Below, piece by piece: positions 17,640-25,750 of a stretch of DNA of 36,402 nucleotides. Numbering within the stretch: the stretch's first letter is position 1; each line of letters opens with the position of its first letter. Location of the stretch: contig CAMBUJ010000012.1 of assembly GCA_945871005.1 (NCBI GenBank), positions 1 to 36,402 on the forward strand, given 5' to 3'. The notes beneath the pieces are model-generated. The model saw only the letters and a list, made by a program, of their open reading frames with translations, made no database searches and had not been told where the DNA came from. Position numbers and translations under genes: made by a program. The stretch is from Opitutus sp. GAS368 (GTDB lineage Bacteria; Verrucomicrobiota; Verrucomicrobiia; Opitutales; Opitutaceae).

Positions 17640-18554
17640 ATGTATCCTAACCGCTTTAACCGCGCCAAAAGCATCGCTCTCTCGCTGGGCGCCGCCCTCG
17701 GCCTTTTCCTCCTGACCGGCTGTAACGTTGGCATTACCAACCTCACCCCGAGCGTTCTGGCCGAAAACCCCTCGCAGATCTACACCATCTCCACCCGGAT
17801 TACCCCCAAGTCGATCAACATCATCTCCAGCAGCCTGGCGGTGCGCATCATCATCGACGGCCAGAGTTTCCCCATGCGCCCGAGCGACCTCGGCAACAAA
17901 ATCTACGATTTCGATTATCAACTGCCGGCCGGCCGCACCGAAATCGCCTACTACTTCCTGGTTAACTACAAGTTTGAGCAACAGGGCGTCATTCGTGACC
18001 GCGAGGAATTCACCGACGTGATTCGCTCCAAGATTGTGAGCCGCTACGTGCTCTCACTTGAAACCAACCGTGGACCGGTCGGTGCCCGCATCAGCGTACT
18101 CGGCCGCGGATTCACCGCCACGGATACCGTCTCCTTCGATGGTACCTCAGCCCGCACCGTTTTCGACTCCCCCAACTCCATCAGCTTCTTCGTTCCGGCG
18201 GTCGATGCCGGCCGCAATTACAAAGTCGAACTGATCGGCGCCAACGGCACCTCTCCGATCGGCACCTTCCGCGTCGACCCAACCTCCCTCTTGGTCAGCC
18301 CCACCGAGCTCACCCTCAGCCGCGGTCAGACCCAGACCCTGACCTTCACCCTGCCGACCCCCGCTCCTACCGGTGGCATCCTGCTCGACATCACCACCGA
18401 TGCGCCTGAGAGCGTGATCATGCCCGAGGTCGTCGTCCCTGCTGGCAGCACCAGCGCCACGATCAATGTCACCGGAGGTAAACCCGGCGCCGGCACCCTG
18501 TTCCTAAAGGGTTTTGGTACGGGCGAGGTCACCGTCCCAGTTACCGTCAAATAA
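17640..18554 (+). CDS. TIG/IPT-domain lipoprotein
   Basis: A 304-residue exported protein. ATG 17640 is chosen over the longer open frame because it gives a proper lipoprotein signal with lipobox LLTGC (cysteine near residue 28). The middle (about 145-215) reads as an IPT/TIG immunoglobulin-like fold: GPVGARISVLGRGFTATDTV, FDGTSARTV, ISFFVPAVDAGRNYKVELIGANGT. The C-terminal 85 residues look like a second beta-sandwich (LTLSRGQTQTLTF, VVVPAGSTSATINVTGG). No catalytic motif is present. A role in envelope structure or binding is plausible but unproven. It is a single-gene unit with its own strong terminator. Confidence 0.85.
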   Translation: MYPNRFNRAKSIALSLGAALGLFLLTGCNVGITNLTPSVLAENPSQIYTISTRITPKSINIISSSLAVRIIIDGQSFPMRPSDLGNKIYDFDYQLPAGRTEIAYYFLVNYKFEQQGVIRDREEFTDVIRSKIVSRYVLSLETNRGPVGARISVLGRGFTATDTVSFDGTSARTVFDSPNSISFFVPAVDAGRNYKVELIGANGTSPIGTFRVDPTSLLVSPTELTLSRGQTQTLTFTLPTPAPTGGILLDITTDAPESVIMPEVVVPAGSTSATINVTGGKPGAGTLFLKGFGTGEVTVPVTVK

Positions 18555-18580
18555 CCCGAGCGTCCATCCGCTTCACTCAC

Positions 18581-18611
18581 GGCCGGTCCACTAAGGACCG
18601 GCCTTTTTTTT
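18581..18611 (+). terminator. Intrinsic terminator after TIG lipoprotein gene
   Basis: GGCCGGTCC (18581-18589) pairs perfectly with GGACCGGCC (18595-18603) around ACTAA, followed by eight T. It lies 27 bases after the stop codon at 18554. Textbook form. Confidence 0.95.
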
Positions 18612-18664
18612 GCTCACTAAAGCGAGGTCCGGATAATACCGAAGCCCCTCGCGGACAGGACTCA

Positions 18665-18691
18665 CCGGCCCGCGTGCGGACGCGAGGCCGG
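18665..18691 (-). terminator. Possible terminator downstream of purM
   Basis: CCGGCC plus CGCG (18665-18674) pairs with CGCG (18681-18684) plus GGCCGG (18686-18691), with one bulged A and a 6-base loop. It is 19 bases past the purM stop on the minus strand. No T-tract follows, so it may be Rho-assisted or not a terminator. Confidence 0.35.
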
Positions 18692-18709
18692 GGCCAAGTC
18701 TCCGAGTGC

Positions 18710-19816
18710 TTACCGCACCTGCAGCGTGCTACCGTCAAACTCGATGCCGAGGGAGGGAATGGTTACCGCCTTACGGTCACCTTGTTTTTTAACCGTGCCG
18801 GCGTGCCACGCCTTGTAGCCCGACGATTTGGCCGCAGCCAAAGTCGACTCAAGGTTTTCAGGGGAAACGTAAGCCGCAAACCCAATGCCTTGATTGAAGG
18901 TCGCATAGGCCTCGCGCAGATCAATCGGGCCGGCTTCACGCAAAAACTTAAACAGGGCCGGCTCCTCGCCTGGATTCGTGATCTCATACACGAAGGGTTC
19001 GTCAAGGCGCATCAGCTTACGCCAACCGTGCCCGGTCACATGGGAAACGTAGTTCAATTTGATCCCCGCCTGCTGGCACTCGTTGACGAATTTCACGTAA
19101 ATCACCGAAGGCGCCAACAGCGCCTCGCCATAGGTACGGGAATCCCCATGGCCGATCGGCGTTTGGTAGCCCTGCGGCAGCTTCGAGGCGATCAAACGGC
19201 ACAAGGACAGGCCGTTGGTCTGAACACCCGAGGAGGCCAGAAAGACGATCGCATCGCCGTCCTGCACGTCGCCGACGATGCGCTGGGATTTCGGGGAAAC
19301 CTTACCGATGGCCGAACCGGCGAGGACAATCGCCTCTTCCTTCACGATGCCGCGCAACGTCGGAGTTTCCCCTCCGCCCCAGACCGCGCCGGCCTGGCGG
19401 CAGCCTTCGGCCCAACCCTCAACGAGCGCCTCCATGCGCTTCGCATCGGTGAACCAAGACGACTCGCCGACAGCCGCGTGCATGGCCACCGAGATGGGCA
19501 ACGCCCCGCACGTCACTAGGTCGTTGACGATGGTCGCGACCGTATCGATCGATATCTCGCGATAAAAGTTTTTGCCTGTCTGGGCGTAAACGGCATCAGC
19601 CACCAAGTTTTTGGTGCCCAGACCTTCCTCAACATGGGCGAGGAAATGATCGTCGGCCTCCATCAGGTAGCAGCTTTCGCCGCGGGTGTTGGCGGGCTCG
19701 GCGTAGCCGTGCAACTCAAGCAACGGGGCGGTGGTCTTGGCCGCCTTCTGGCAGGCCCGCTTAAAGGCGTCGAGTTGGTCGTAGTTAACGCCGGAGGATT
19801 CGTAGGAGAGCGACAT
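18710..19816 (-). CDS. purM: Phosphoribosylformylglycinamidine cyclo-ligase (AIR synthase)
   Basis: A 368-residue PurM/AIRS-fold ATPase that closes FGAM to aminoimidazole ribotide, the fifth step of purine synthesis. Supporting stretches are VADAVYAQTGKNFYREISIDTVATIVNDLVTCGALP, WGGGETPTL, ASSGVQTNGLSL, and VTGHGWRKLMRL for substrate and ATP binding. The variant differs from E. coli PurM, for example GVQTNG instead of GLHSNG, and is the longer form. It lies 122 bases downstream of purF on the same strand, which supports a purine role over other AIRS-family members such as SelD, ThiL or HypE. Confidence 0.88.
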   Translation of the reverse strand: MSLSYESSGVNYDQLDAFKRACQKAAKTTAPLLELHGYAEPANTRGESCYLMEADDHFLAHVEEGLGTKNLVADAVYAQTGKNFYREISIDTVATIVNDLVTCGALPISVAMHAAVGESSWFTDAKRMEALVEGWAEGCRQAGAVWGGGETPTLRGIVKEEAIVLAGSAIGKVSPKSQRIVGDVQDGDAIVFLASSGVQTNGLSLCRLIASKLPQGYQTPIGHGDSRTYGEALLAPSVIYVKFVNECQQAGIKLNYVSHVTGHGWRKLMRLDEPFVYEITNPGEEPALFKFLREAGPIDLREAYATFNQGIGFAAYVSPENLESTLAAAKSSGYKAWHAGTVKKQGDRKAVTIPSLGIEFDGSTLQVR

Positions 19817-19938
19817 GCAGGTGGAACGGGATTAAACCGCTATTAAACGCTGGATTAGAATGAAGGAATGAGGATTGGACCTAGCCGCCGGGCCGAACTG
19901 CGGCACGGCGGAGAGTCAGCACCTCCGCGCGGTTAGCA

Positions 19939-21846
19939 TTAGTAACTGCGGCCCTCGCCTTTTTCGAAGTAGTTCAGATAAGCCTGATTGACCACGCGGA
20001 AGCCGCCCGGGGTCGGGTAGTTGCCGGTGAAATACCAGTCGCCGGTGTGGTTGGGCACGGCGGCGTGAAGATTTTCGATCGTTTGGTAGATGATCTCGAA
20101 GTCCCCTTGCCACTCGATGTTCTTGGGGCGAACCAGCTCAGTGATCTTGGCGGAAATCTCCTCCGCCGTGAACGGCTCATAGATCTTGCAGACATGGTTG
20201 ACGCACTCACCCTTGGCCACGGCTTCACGACAAAGCGCGTAAACCTCCTGCAGAATGTGGGATTGGCCGCGTTCCTTCAGCAGGGTGACGGTCGCCTCAA
20301 AAGCCACAAACTTGCCCAGCTCCGACATGTCGATGCCGTAGCAATCAGGGAAGCGGATTTGCGGGGCGGTGGAAACGATCACGATCTTCTTCGGGTTGAG
20401 CCGGGAGAGGATACGCAGGATCGAGCGGCGCAGTGTAGTGCCACGCACGATGGAGTCGTCCACGCAGACGAGGTGATCGCCCGGTTTGATCGAACCGTAG
20501 GTGATGTCGTAAACGTGGCTCGCGAGCTGGTTACGCATACCTTCCTGGCCGATGAAGGTGCGGATCTTGATATCCTTGGAGACCACCTTCTCGCCGCGCG
20601 GCCAGTTGCGCAGAATCAGGTCGTCGAGCAGCGCGTCGGTAAGCAGACCGGCAGCAGAGGCCGCTAAAACGGCCTTCTTGACCTCGTCGCGGCGCTTTTC
20701 GCGCAGCGCGTGCATGAGCCCGTAGTAGGCGACTTCGGCCGTGTTGGGAACGAAGCTGAAAACCGTATTCTCCCAGTCGTAGCCGACTGCTTTGAGGACT
20801 TGGTCGGCGAGGCGACCGCCGAGCAGCTTACGCTCCTGGTAAATTTCGATGTCGTTACCGCGGGAGAAGTAGATGCGTTCGAACGAGCACGAGGTGCGCG
20901 GCAGCGGCGCGGTGAACGGCGCGCTGCTGACCTTGCCGTTACGCTTCATGACCACGACATGACCGGGAATAACCTCCTTGGGCTGATCGATGGCCAAATC
21001 AAACACGGTCATGAGCGGCGCGCGCTCGGAGGCGAAGGCGATGACCTCGTCGTTCTGGAAATACCAGCAGGGGCGGATGCCGGAGGGATCGCGGGCGACA
21101 AACGCGTCGCCGTTTCCGATCAGGCCGCAAAGGGTGTAGCCGCCGTCCCACTTTTTCGAAGCCCGGGTGATGACGCGGGCGAGGTCGAGCTCGTCGCTGA
21201 TGCGCTGGGAGGTCGCTTCGGGGGTGAGCCCGTCGCCGCGCAGCTTGCGGAAGAGCTCCTCGTGTTCCTCGTCGAGGAAGAAGCCGATTTTTTCGAGCAT
21301 CGCCTGGGTGTCGGTGGCGAAGATCGGGTGCTGGCCCATGGCGATGAGCGAGCGGTTAAGCTCCTCCGTATTCGTCATGTTGAAGTTGCCGCACAGCGCG
21401 AGGTTGCGCGTGGGCCAGGGCGAACGCCGGAAATAAGGGTGGCAGGAGGAGATGTTATAACCACCGCTGGTGCCGTAGCGCAGGTGCCCCATCAGCAACT
21501 CGCCGCCGAAATCGAAGTGCTTTTTAACCGTCTCCGCGAACTCGGGATGGATTTCTCCGCTGGCGACCTTCTCGTTGTACTGGCCGAGCAGGTTTTTGAA
21601 GATTTTATCGAGCGGGTTGGTCTTCACGCACCGTTCGCGGAACATGTACGGCTCGCCCGGGGCGATGTCGCTCTTCACGCAGGCCACGCCGGCGCCGTCC
21701 TGGCCGCGGTTGTGCTGCTTTTCCATGAGGAGAAACAGCTTGGTAAAGCCCCAGAGCGGCGTGCCGTATTTCTCCTGGTAATAGGACAGCGGCTTGAGCA
21801 GCCGAACCATCGCAATACCGCATTCGTGGGTGATCTTGTCGCTCAT
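19939..21846 (-). CDS. purF: Amidophosphoribosyltransferase
   Basis: A 635-residue enzyme that commits PRPP and glutamine to purine synthesis. The N-terminal Ntn-hydrolase domain begins MSDKITHECGIAMV; C9 is in place to become the nucleophile after removal of a short propeptide. HNRGQDGAGV, HLRYGTSGG and CGNFNMTN are glutaminase marks. The C-terminal phosphoribosyltransferase domain has the PRPP loop VDDSIVRGTT (462-471). It is about 130 residues longer than the E. coli enzyme. The extra length includes a C-terminal tail (HTGDWYFTGNYPTPGG) that I associate with the long PurF variant. purM follows. Confidence 0.95.
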   Translation of the reverse strand: MSDKITHECGIAMVRLLKPLSYYQEKYGTPLWGFTKLFLLMEKQHNRGQDGAGVACVKSDIAPGEPYMFRERCVKTNPLDKIFKNLLGQYNEKVASGEIHPEFAETVKKHFDFGGELLMGHLRYGTSGGYNISSCHPYFRRSPWPTRNLALCGNFNMTNTEELNRSLIAMGQHPIFATDTQAMLEKIGFFLDEEHEELFRKLRGDGLTPEATSQRISDELDLARVITRASKKWDGGYTLCGLIGNGDAFVARDPSGIRPCWYFQNDEVIAFASERAPLMTVFDLAIDQPKEVIPGHVVVMKRNGKVSSAPFTAPLPRTSCSFERIYFSRGNDIEIYQERKLLGGRLADQVLKAVGYDWENTVFSFVPNTAEVAYYGLMHALREKRRDEVKKAVLAASAAGLLTDALLDDLILRNWPRGEKVVSKDIKIRTFIGQEGMRNQLASHVYDITYGSIKPGDHLVCVDDSIVRGTTLRRSILRILSRLNPKKIVIVSTAPQIRFPDCYGIDMSELGKFVAFEATVTLLKERGQSHILQEVYALCREAVAKGECVNHVCKIYEPFTAEEISAKITELVRPKNIEWQGDFEIIYQTIENLHAAVPNHTGDWYFTGNYPTPGGFRVVNQAYLNYFEKGEGRSY

Positions 21847-22032
21847 GAGTGTGAACAGAAATCCTGACAGCGGCCGACGCTCGGCAAGGGGGCCGAGCGC
21901 GCTTCGATGACAACCGCCCGCAATTTTCCCGCGAAGTTACCTTGCGGGTGTCGCAGGGTGGCGGGAGTGACGATTGCGTGGAGTTTCACAGGCCGTTAAA
22001 AGGAAACGATGACGCCGTGAATCCCCAACCGG

Positions 22033-23025
22033 TCAAGGGGTTTTTACCCTACCGCTGTCCGGCCCCTGATTGCGGGGGTGGAATTGCGCATGCTGCTCGA
22101 TCAAGCGCCGCTCCTCAACGGCCGTATAAATCTGTGTAGTAGAGATATTTGTATGCCCAAGCATCTCCTGGATCGCACGCAGATCGGCCCCGCCGCTCAG
22201 CAAGTGGGTGGCAAAAGAATGACGCAGTAAATGGGGCTTCACGGTCTTGGTGATCCCCGCCTGCTGCGCGTATTTTTTAACCAGCACCCAGAGCATCTGC
22301 CGCGAGATCGCCGTCCCCCGCTCACTGAGGAAGAGCTGGCTGCCGGTTTTAGGCTTCACGAAGTGAGGCCGGGCCGCGGCGAGGTAGGCGCCGAGAGCCT
22401 CGGCGGCCTTACCGCCAACCGGAACCACCCGCTCCTTCGCGCCCTTACCAAACACACGCAAAAAGCCCGCCTCCAAATCCACTTGCTGGAGCAGCAGTCC
22501 GGCCAGCTCGGACACCCGCAGCCCGCTGGAATAAAACAACTCAAGAATCGCCCGGTCCCGCAGCGCGTGCGCATCGCCGCCAACCGGAGCGGACAGCAAC
22601 GCCTCAATCTCCTGGGCATTGAGCGTGCCGGGGACCTTGCGCTGCAGTTTGGGCCCCTGCAGCAGCTCGGTGAAATCATCGGGGCGCACGCGCTCGCGCA
22701 CGAGGTGGCGGGCAAACATCCGCAGCGCCGAGAGTTTTCGCGCCAGGCTCGCCACCGTGTAGTCGTCACCACTGGGCGACTGGCCCGCGCTGAGCGCATA
22801 CACCCAGGCCCGCACCTGATCAGCGGAGGCGGCCGTCCACGTTTTTACCCCCGCCCGGGCAAGATGGCCGGCGCACTGGCGCAGGTCGCTCTCATAAGCT
22901 TCCAGCGTGCGGTCCGAGCGGCCCCGCTCAAGGGTCAGCGAGTTGCCAAAATCACGGATCGGCTCGTCGAGACCGGCGGGTAAACCGGGCTGGGGCGCGT
23001 CAGGCGGTGAAGAGGAGTCGGGCAC
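22033..23025 (-). CDS. xerD: Xer-type tyrosine recombinase
   Basis: A 330-residue site-specific recombinase of the XerC/XerD type, which resolves chromosome dimers at dif. It has an N-terminal SAM-like core-binding domain (about 20-115) and a C-terminal catalytic domain with the complete set: R170 (GLRVSEL), K194 (GKGAKER), H265 and R268 (HLLRH), H291 (GHTNIS) and Y300 (TQIYT). XerC and XerD cannot be told apart safely by eye; the overall wording is closer to XerD. The start is GTG 23025, the only plausible one before the conserved domain. It lies only 6 bases after the infA terminator T-tract. No integrase-associated phage genes or att-like repeats were seen, so a housekeeping role is likely. 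Confidence 0.9.
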   Translation of the reverse strand: MPDSSSPPDAPQPGLPAGLDEPIRDFGNSLTLERGRSDRTLEAYESDLRQCAGHLARAGVKTWTAASADQVRAWVYALSAGQSPSGDDYTVASLARKLSALRMFARHLVRERVRPDDFTELLQGPKLQRKVPGTLNAQEIEALLSAPVGGDAHALRDRAILELFYSSGLRVSELAGLLLQQVDLEAGFLRVFGKGAKERVVPVGGKAAEALGAYLAAARPHFVKPKTGSQLFLSERGTAISRQMLWVLVKKYAQQAGITKTVKPHLLRHSFATHLLSGGADLRAIQEMLGHTNISTTQIYTAVEERRLIEQHAQFHPRNQGPDSGRVKTP

Positions 23026-23030
23026 GGGTC

Positions 23031-23061
23031 AAAAAAAAGACGCCGTCGAAGGGACGGCGTC
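23031..23061 (-). terminator. Intrinsic terminator after infA
   Basis: On the minus strand GACGCCGTC (23061-23053) pairs with GACGGCGTC (23047-23039) around a 5-base loop and is followed by eight T (23038-23031). It is 31 bases past the infA stop and abuts the GTG start of the Xer gene. Confidence 0.93.
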
Positions 23062-23092
23062 GAGAGGGACTATTCGGCTGGCCTGAGTGCGC

Positions 23093-23362
23093 TCAATACC
23101 GGCGCTTACGGGGGACGAACGGCTGGGCGTTGACGTCCTTCATTCGGTAGGTGATGCGGGCCTTTTCCAAGTCATAGGGGCTCATCTCCATCTTCACGCC
23201 GTCGCCGGCGGCGATTTTGATGAAGTTTTTGCGGAGCTTGCCGGAAATATGGGCGAGCACGATGTGCCCATTGGAGAGCTGGACCTTGAACATGGTCCCG
23301 GGAAGCACGGTCACGACCTTGCCTTCAACTTCAATGGATTTGCCGTCAGAGGATTCAGACAT
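23093..23362 (-). CDS. infA: Translation initiation factor IF-1
   Basis: An 89-residue OB-fold protein that binds the 30S A site during initiation. ATG 23362 is preferred to TTG 23377. Typical stretches are [36 protein letters not shown] and [13 protein letters not shown]. The usual IF-1 has about 72 residues and ends at this point. Here 17 further residues (from RMKDVNAQ, ending PRKRRY) form a basic tail. The leader has no Shine-Dalgarno. An AT-rich TATATA at 23416-23421 in the divergent spacer to tadA may be part of its promoter. It ends with a strong terminator. Confidence 0.96.
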   Translation of the reverse strand: MSESSDGKSIEVEGKVVTVLPGTMFKVQLSNGHIVLAHISGKLRKNFIKIAAGDGVKMEMSPYDLEKARITYRMKDVNAQPFVPRKRRY

Positions 23363-23510
23363 GATTAAAAGCGGCAACGAGGCCTGGTACGAGTGGGAGC
23401 ATGCGGTCGATTCGGTATATAAAAGCTACTTGTAAGCCACCCTTCCCTCGCCTTAGTCAAGTTTTTCCTCGGGACGCCGGTCGTGGCGCACCCGCCACCG
23501 CGCCCTCACC

Positions 23511-24065
23511 ATGTCCCCCTCCTCCCGCCCGCAAGAGTGTCCGTTCGAAAAACGCTTCCCTTCGCAACTCGCCCGCGACGACACGTTTTTCATGAGCTTG
23601 GCCTACAACCAGGCGATCGACGCCTGGCGCCGCGACGAGGTGCCCATCGGCTGTGTCATTGAGCACCACGGCGAAGTGATCGCCCTCGCCCACAACACCG
23701 TGGAAAGCGCCCAAGACCCGACCGCGCATGCCGAAGTGCTGGCTATCACCCAGGCCGCCGCCAAGCTGGGCAACTGGCGCCTCGAAGACTGCACCCTCTA
23801 TGTGACCAAGGAGCCCTGCCCGATGTGCGCCGGCGCCACCCTCATGTCCCGCCTCAAACGAGTGTGCTACGCGGTCCCCGACCCCAAGATGGGCTGCCTC
23901 GGCGGGGCAACCGACCTCAACGCCCTGCCGCGGGTTAACCACCACCTCGAAATCACCGCCGGGGGCGTGCTCGAGGAGGAGTGCCGCACGCTGATCCAAG
24001 CGTTCTTTAAACTAAAGCGCGCGGACGCACCTTCGGCCGAAAGTTCCCTCCCGCCGCCGCTATAA
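23511..24065 (+). CDS. tadA: tRNA-specific adenosine(34) deaminase
   Basis: A 184-residue cytidine-deaminase-fold enzyme that makes inosine at the wobble position of tRNA-Arg. The zinc site is H73-A-E75 (TAHAEV) with E75 as proton shuttle, and C103/C106 in KEPCPMCAGA. PIGCVI and the C-terminal helix EEECRTLIQAFF fit TadA. It is slightly longer than the usual 150-170 because of a 25-residue N-terminal lead and a proline-rich tail. The spacing CTCACC-ATG shows no Shine-Dalgarno. It is divergent from infA. Guanine deaminase is less likely because of the overall length and motif wording. Confidence 0.93.
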   Translation: MSPSSRPQECPFEKRFPSQLARDDTFFMSLAYNQAIDAWRRDEVPIGCVIEHHGEVIALAHNTVESAQDPTAHAEVLAITQAAAKLGNWRLEDCTLYVTKEPCPMCAGATLMSRLKRVCYAVPDPKMGCLGGATDLNALPRVNHHLEITAGGVLEEECRTLIQAFFKLKRADAPSAESSLPPPL

Positions 24066-24161
24066 GTGATTCCAATGGGGGCCATTCAGCCTCCATCACA
24101 CTGCGCGCCGCAGGTAGATGCACCTTTCAGGGACCGGCTCGTGCCGGTTGAGTGATCGGCT

Positions 24162-25592
24162 ATGTCACTGCCGATCATAATTCAAGGAGGGATGGGCGTC
24201 GGAGTCTCCAACTGGACCCTGGCCCGCGCCGTATCGCAACAAGGCCAACTGGGCGTCGTCTCCGGCACCCTGCTGGCCGTGGTACTCTCCCGGCGCTTAC
24301 AACAAGGCGACCCCGCCGGTGACATGCGCCGCGCCCTCGCCCACTTTCCCGTCCCCGCCATGGCCAACCGAGTGCTCGCCGACTGGTTCATCCCCGAGGG
24401 AAAACCGGCGGACAAGCCCTTCAAGTCGGTTGAGATGCCCACGCTCAACGCCTCGGCAGGGTTCATCGAACTTACGGTGATCGCCAACTTCGTGGAGGTG
24501 TTCCTCGCCAAGGAAAACCATCCGGGTGTCGTCGGCATTAACCTGCTCGAAAAAATCCAGCTCCCCACCCTGCCCTCGCTTTACGGAGCGATGCTCGCCG
24601 GGGTCGATTACGTCCTGATGGGCGCGGGTATCCCCCGCGCAATCCCGGGCGTGCTCGATCAGTTTTCCCGCGGAGAAGCGACCTCATTGAAGATCGATGT
24701 CACCGCCCCCACCAGCCCCGATCAAGCCGCGGTGGAGGCGTCCACCGCCTTCGACCCGGCCGCTTTTCTCGGCGCCTCCGCGCCCACCCTGAAGCGCCCA
24801 AAGTTTCTGGCCATCGTCAGTTCCGCCACCTTGGCGATGACCCTCGCCCGCAAATCATCCGGCCAGGTCGACGGGTTTGTCGTCGAGACCGAAGCGGCCG
24901 GAGGCCACAACGCCCCGCCCCGCGGCCCGTTGCAACTCACCCCGGCCGGCGAACCGCTCTACGGCGAACGCGACTTGCCCGACGTCGCCAAGATCCGCGC
25001 CCTTGGCCTGCCCTTCTGGTTGGCCGGCGCCCACGCCACCCCGGAAAAGCTGGCCGAGGCTCAGCAACTCGGGGCGGTTGGCGTGCAAATCGGCACCGCC
25101 TTCGCCTTTTGCGACGAATCCGGCATGGAGTCCCAGCTCAAACAGGAGGTCGGCGAGTTGGTGCGCTCGGGCCTCACCAGGATTTTCACCGATCCGTTCG
25201 CCTCACCCACCGGCTTCCCCTTCAAAGTCCTCCAGCACCCCAAGACGCTGGCCGAACCTAGCTGCTACGAGGATCGCCCGCGTATCTGCGACCTCGGCTA
25301 TTTGCGCGAAGTCTACACGCAACCTGACGGGGCGCTTGGATACCGCTGCGGCGGTGAACCCACCGGCAACTTCCTGCGCAAGGGAGGAACTGAGGAGGCC
25401 ACCGTCGGCCGAAAGTGCCTCTGCAACTGCCTCCTCGCCACCGTCGGACTCGGCCAGACCTACAAAAACCACGCCGAGCCGCCGATGATCACCGCAGGCC
25501 ACGATGTGGTTCACCTCGCCCGATTCTTCTCAGCGGAGAGTACCCGCTACCAGGCCGCCGACGTGATTCGTATGACGCTCGGCGCGCAGTAA
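24162..25592 (+). CDS. Nitronate-monooxygenase-like FMN oxidoreductase
   Basis: A 476-residue TIM-barrel flavoprotein of the 2-nitropropane dioxygenase/NMO group, which also includes FabK and PfaD-type enoyl reductases. The N-terminus IIIQGGMGVGVSN, the flavin/substrate motif ETEAAGGHN (E244, H249), AGAHATPEKL and VGVQIGTAFAFCDES are typical. It is about 100 residues longer than classic NMO. The extra C-terminal part contains C419-L-C421-N-C423 in GRKCLCNCLL, seen in PfaD-like proteins as I recall them, whose purpose I do not know. No polyketide or fatty-acid genes are nearby, so the substrate stays open. It follows tadA by 96 bases and ends in a strong terminator. Confidence 0.8.
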   Translation: MSLPIIIQGGMGVGVSNWTLARAVSQQGQLGVVSGTLLAVVLSRRLQQGDPAGDMRRALAHFPVPAMANRVLADWFIPEGKPADKPFKSVEMPTLNASAGFIELTVIANFVEVFLAKENHPGVVGINLLEKIQLPTLPSLYGAMLAGVDYVLMGAGIPRAIPGVLDQFSRGEATSLKIDVTAPTSPDQAAVEASTAFDPAAFLGASAPTLKRPKFLAIVSSATLAMTLARKSSGQVDGFVVETEAAGGHNAPPRGPLQLTPAGEPLYGERDLPDVAKIRALGLPFWLAGAHATPEKLAEAQQLGAVGVQIGTAFAFCDESGMESQLKQEVGELVRSGLTRIFTDPFASPTGFPFKVLQHPKTLAEPSCYEDRPRICDLGYLREVYTQPDGALGYRCGGEPTGNFLRKGGTEEATVGRKCLCNCLLATVGLGQTYKNHAEPPMITAGHDVVHLARFFSAESTRYQAADVIRMTLGAQ

Positions 25593-25626
25593 ATCCGGCC
25601 TCGTTTCTACGCTCGTCCCCGACCAA

Positions 25627-25656
25627 CCGCCCGGCGCCAACGCCGGGCGGTTTTTT
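25627..25656 (+). terminator. Intrinsic terminator after flavoprotein gene
   Basis: CCGCCCGGCG (25627-25636) pairs perfectly with CGCCGGGCGG (25641-25650) around CCAA, followed by six T. It lies 34 bases after the stop. Confidence 0.95.
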
Positions 25657-25750
25657 AACGCATTTTCCTCCTCCGACGACACGTTGCCGACTCGACGCAG
25701 TCCGCCGCCTCGCCCACGCTGCACGCCGCTAACGCCCTTTTTCCCTAACC

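Noticed and set aside
21847-22032. Possible purine riboswitch or PurR-type operator upstream of purF
   Set aside because: No purine aptamer core or PurR box could be recognised in the 186-base spacer.
22033-23025. Xer recombinase as a marker of an integrated mobile element
   Set aside because: Neighbours are housekeeping genes, and no att repeats, excisionase or phage genes were found.
23416-23460. Promoter for infA with TATATA and an upstream TTGACT
   Set aside because: The spacing between the two boxes is 33 bases, too long for a sigma-70 promoter; only the AT-rich TATATA is mentioned in the infA entry.
24133-24148. Hairpin ACCGGC-TCGT-GCCGGT between tadA and the flavoprotein gene
   Set aside because: The stem has only six base pairs and no T-tract, so a terminator could not be supported.
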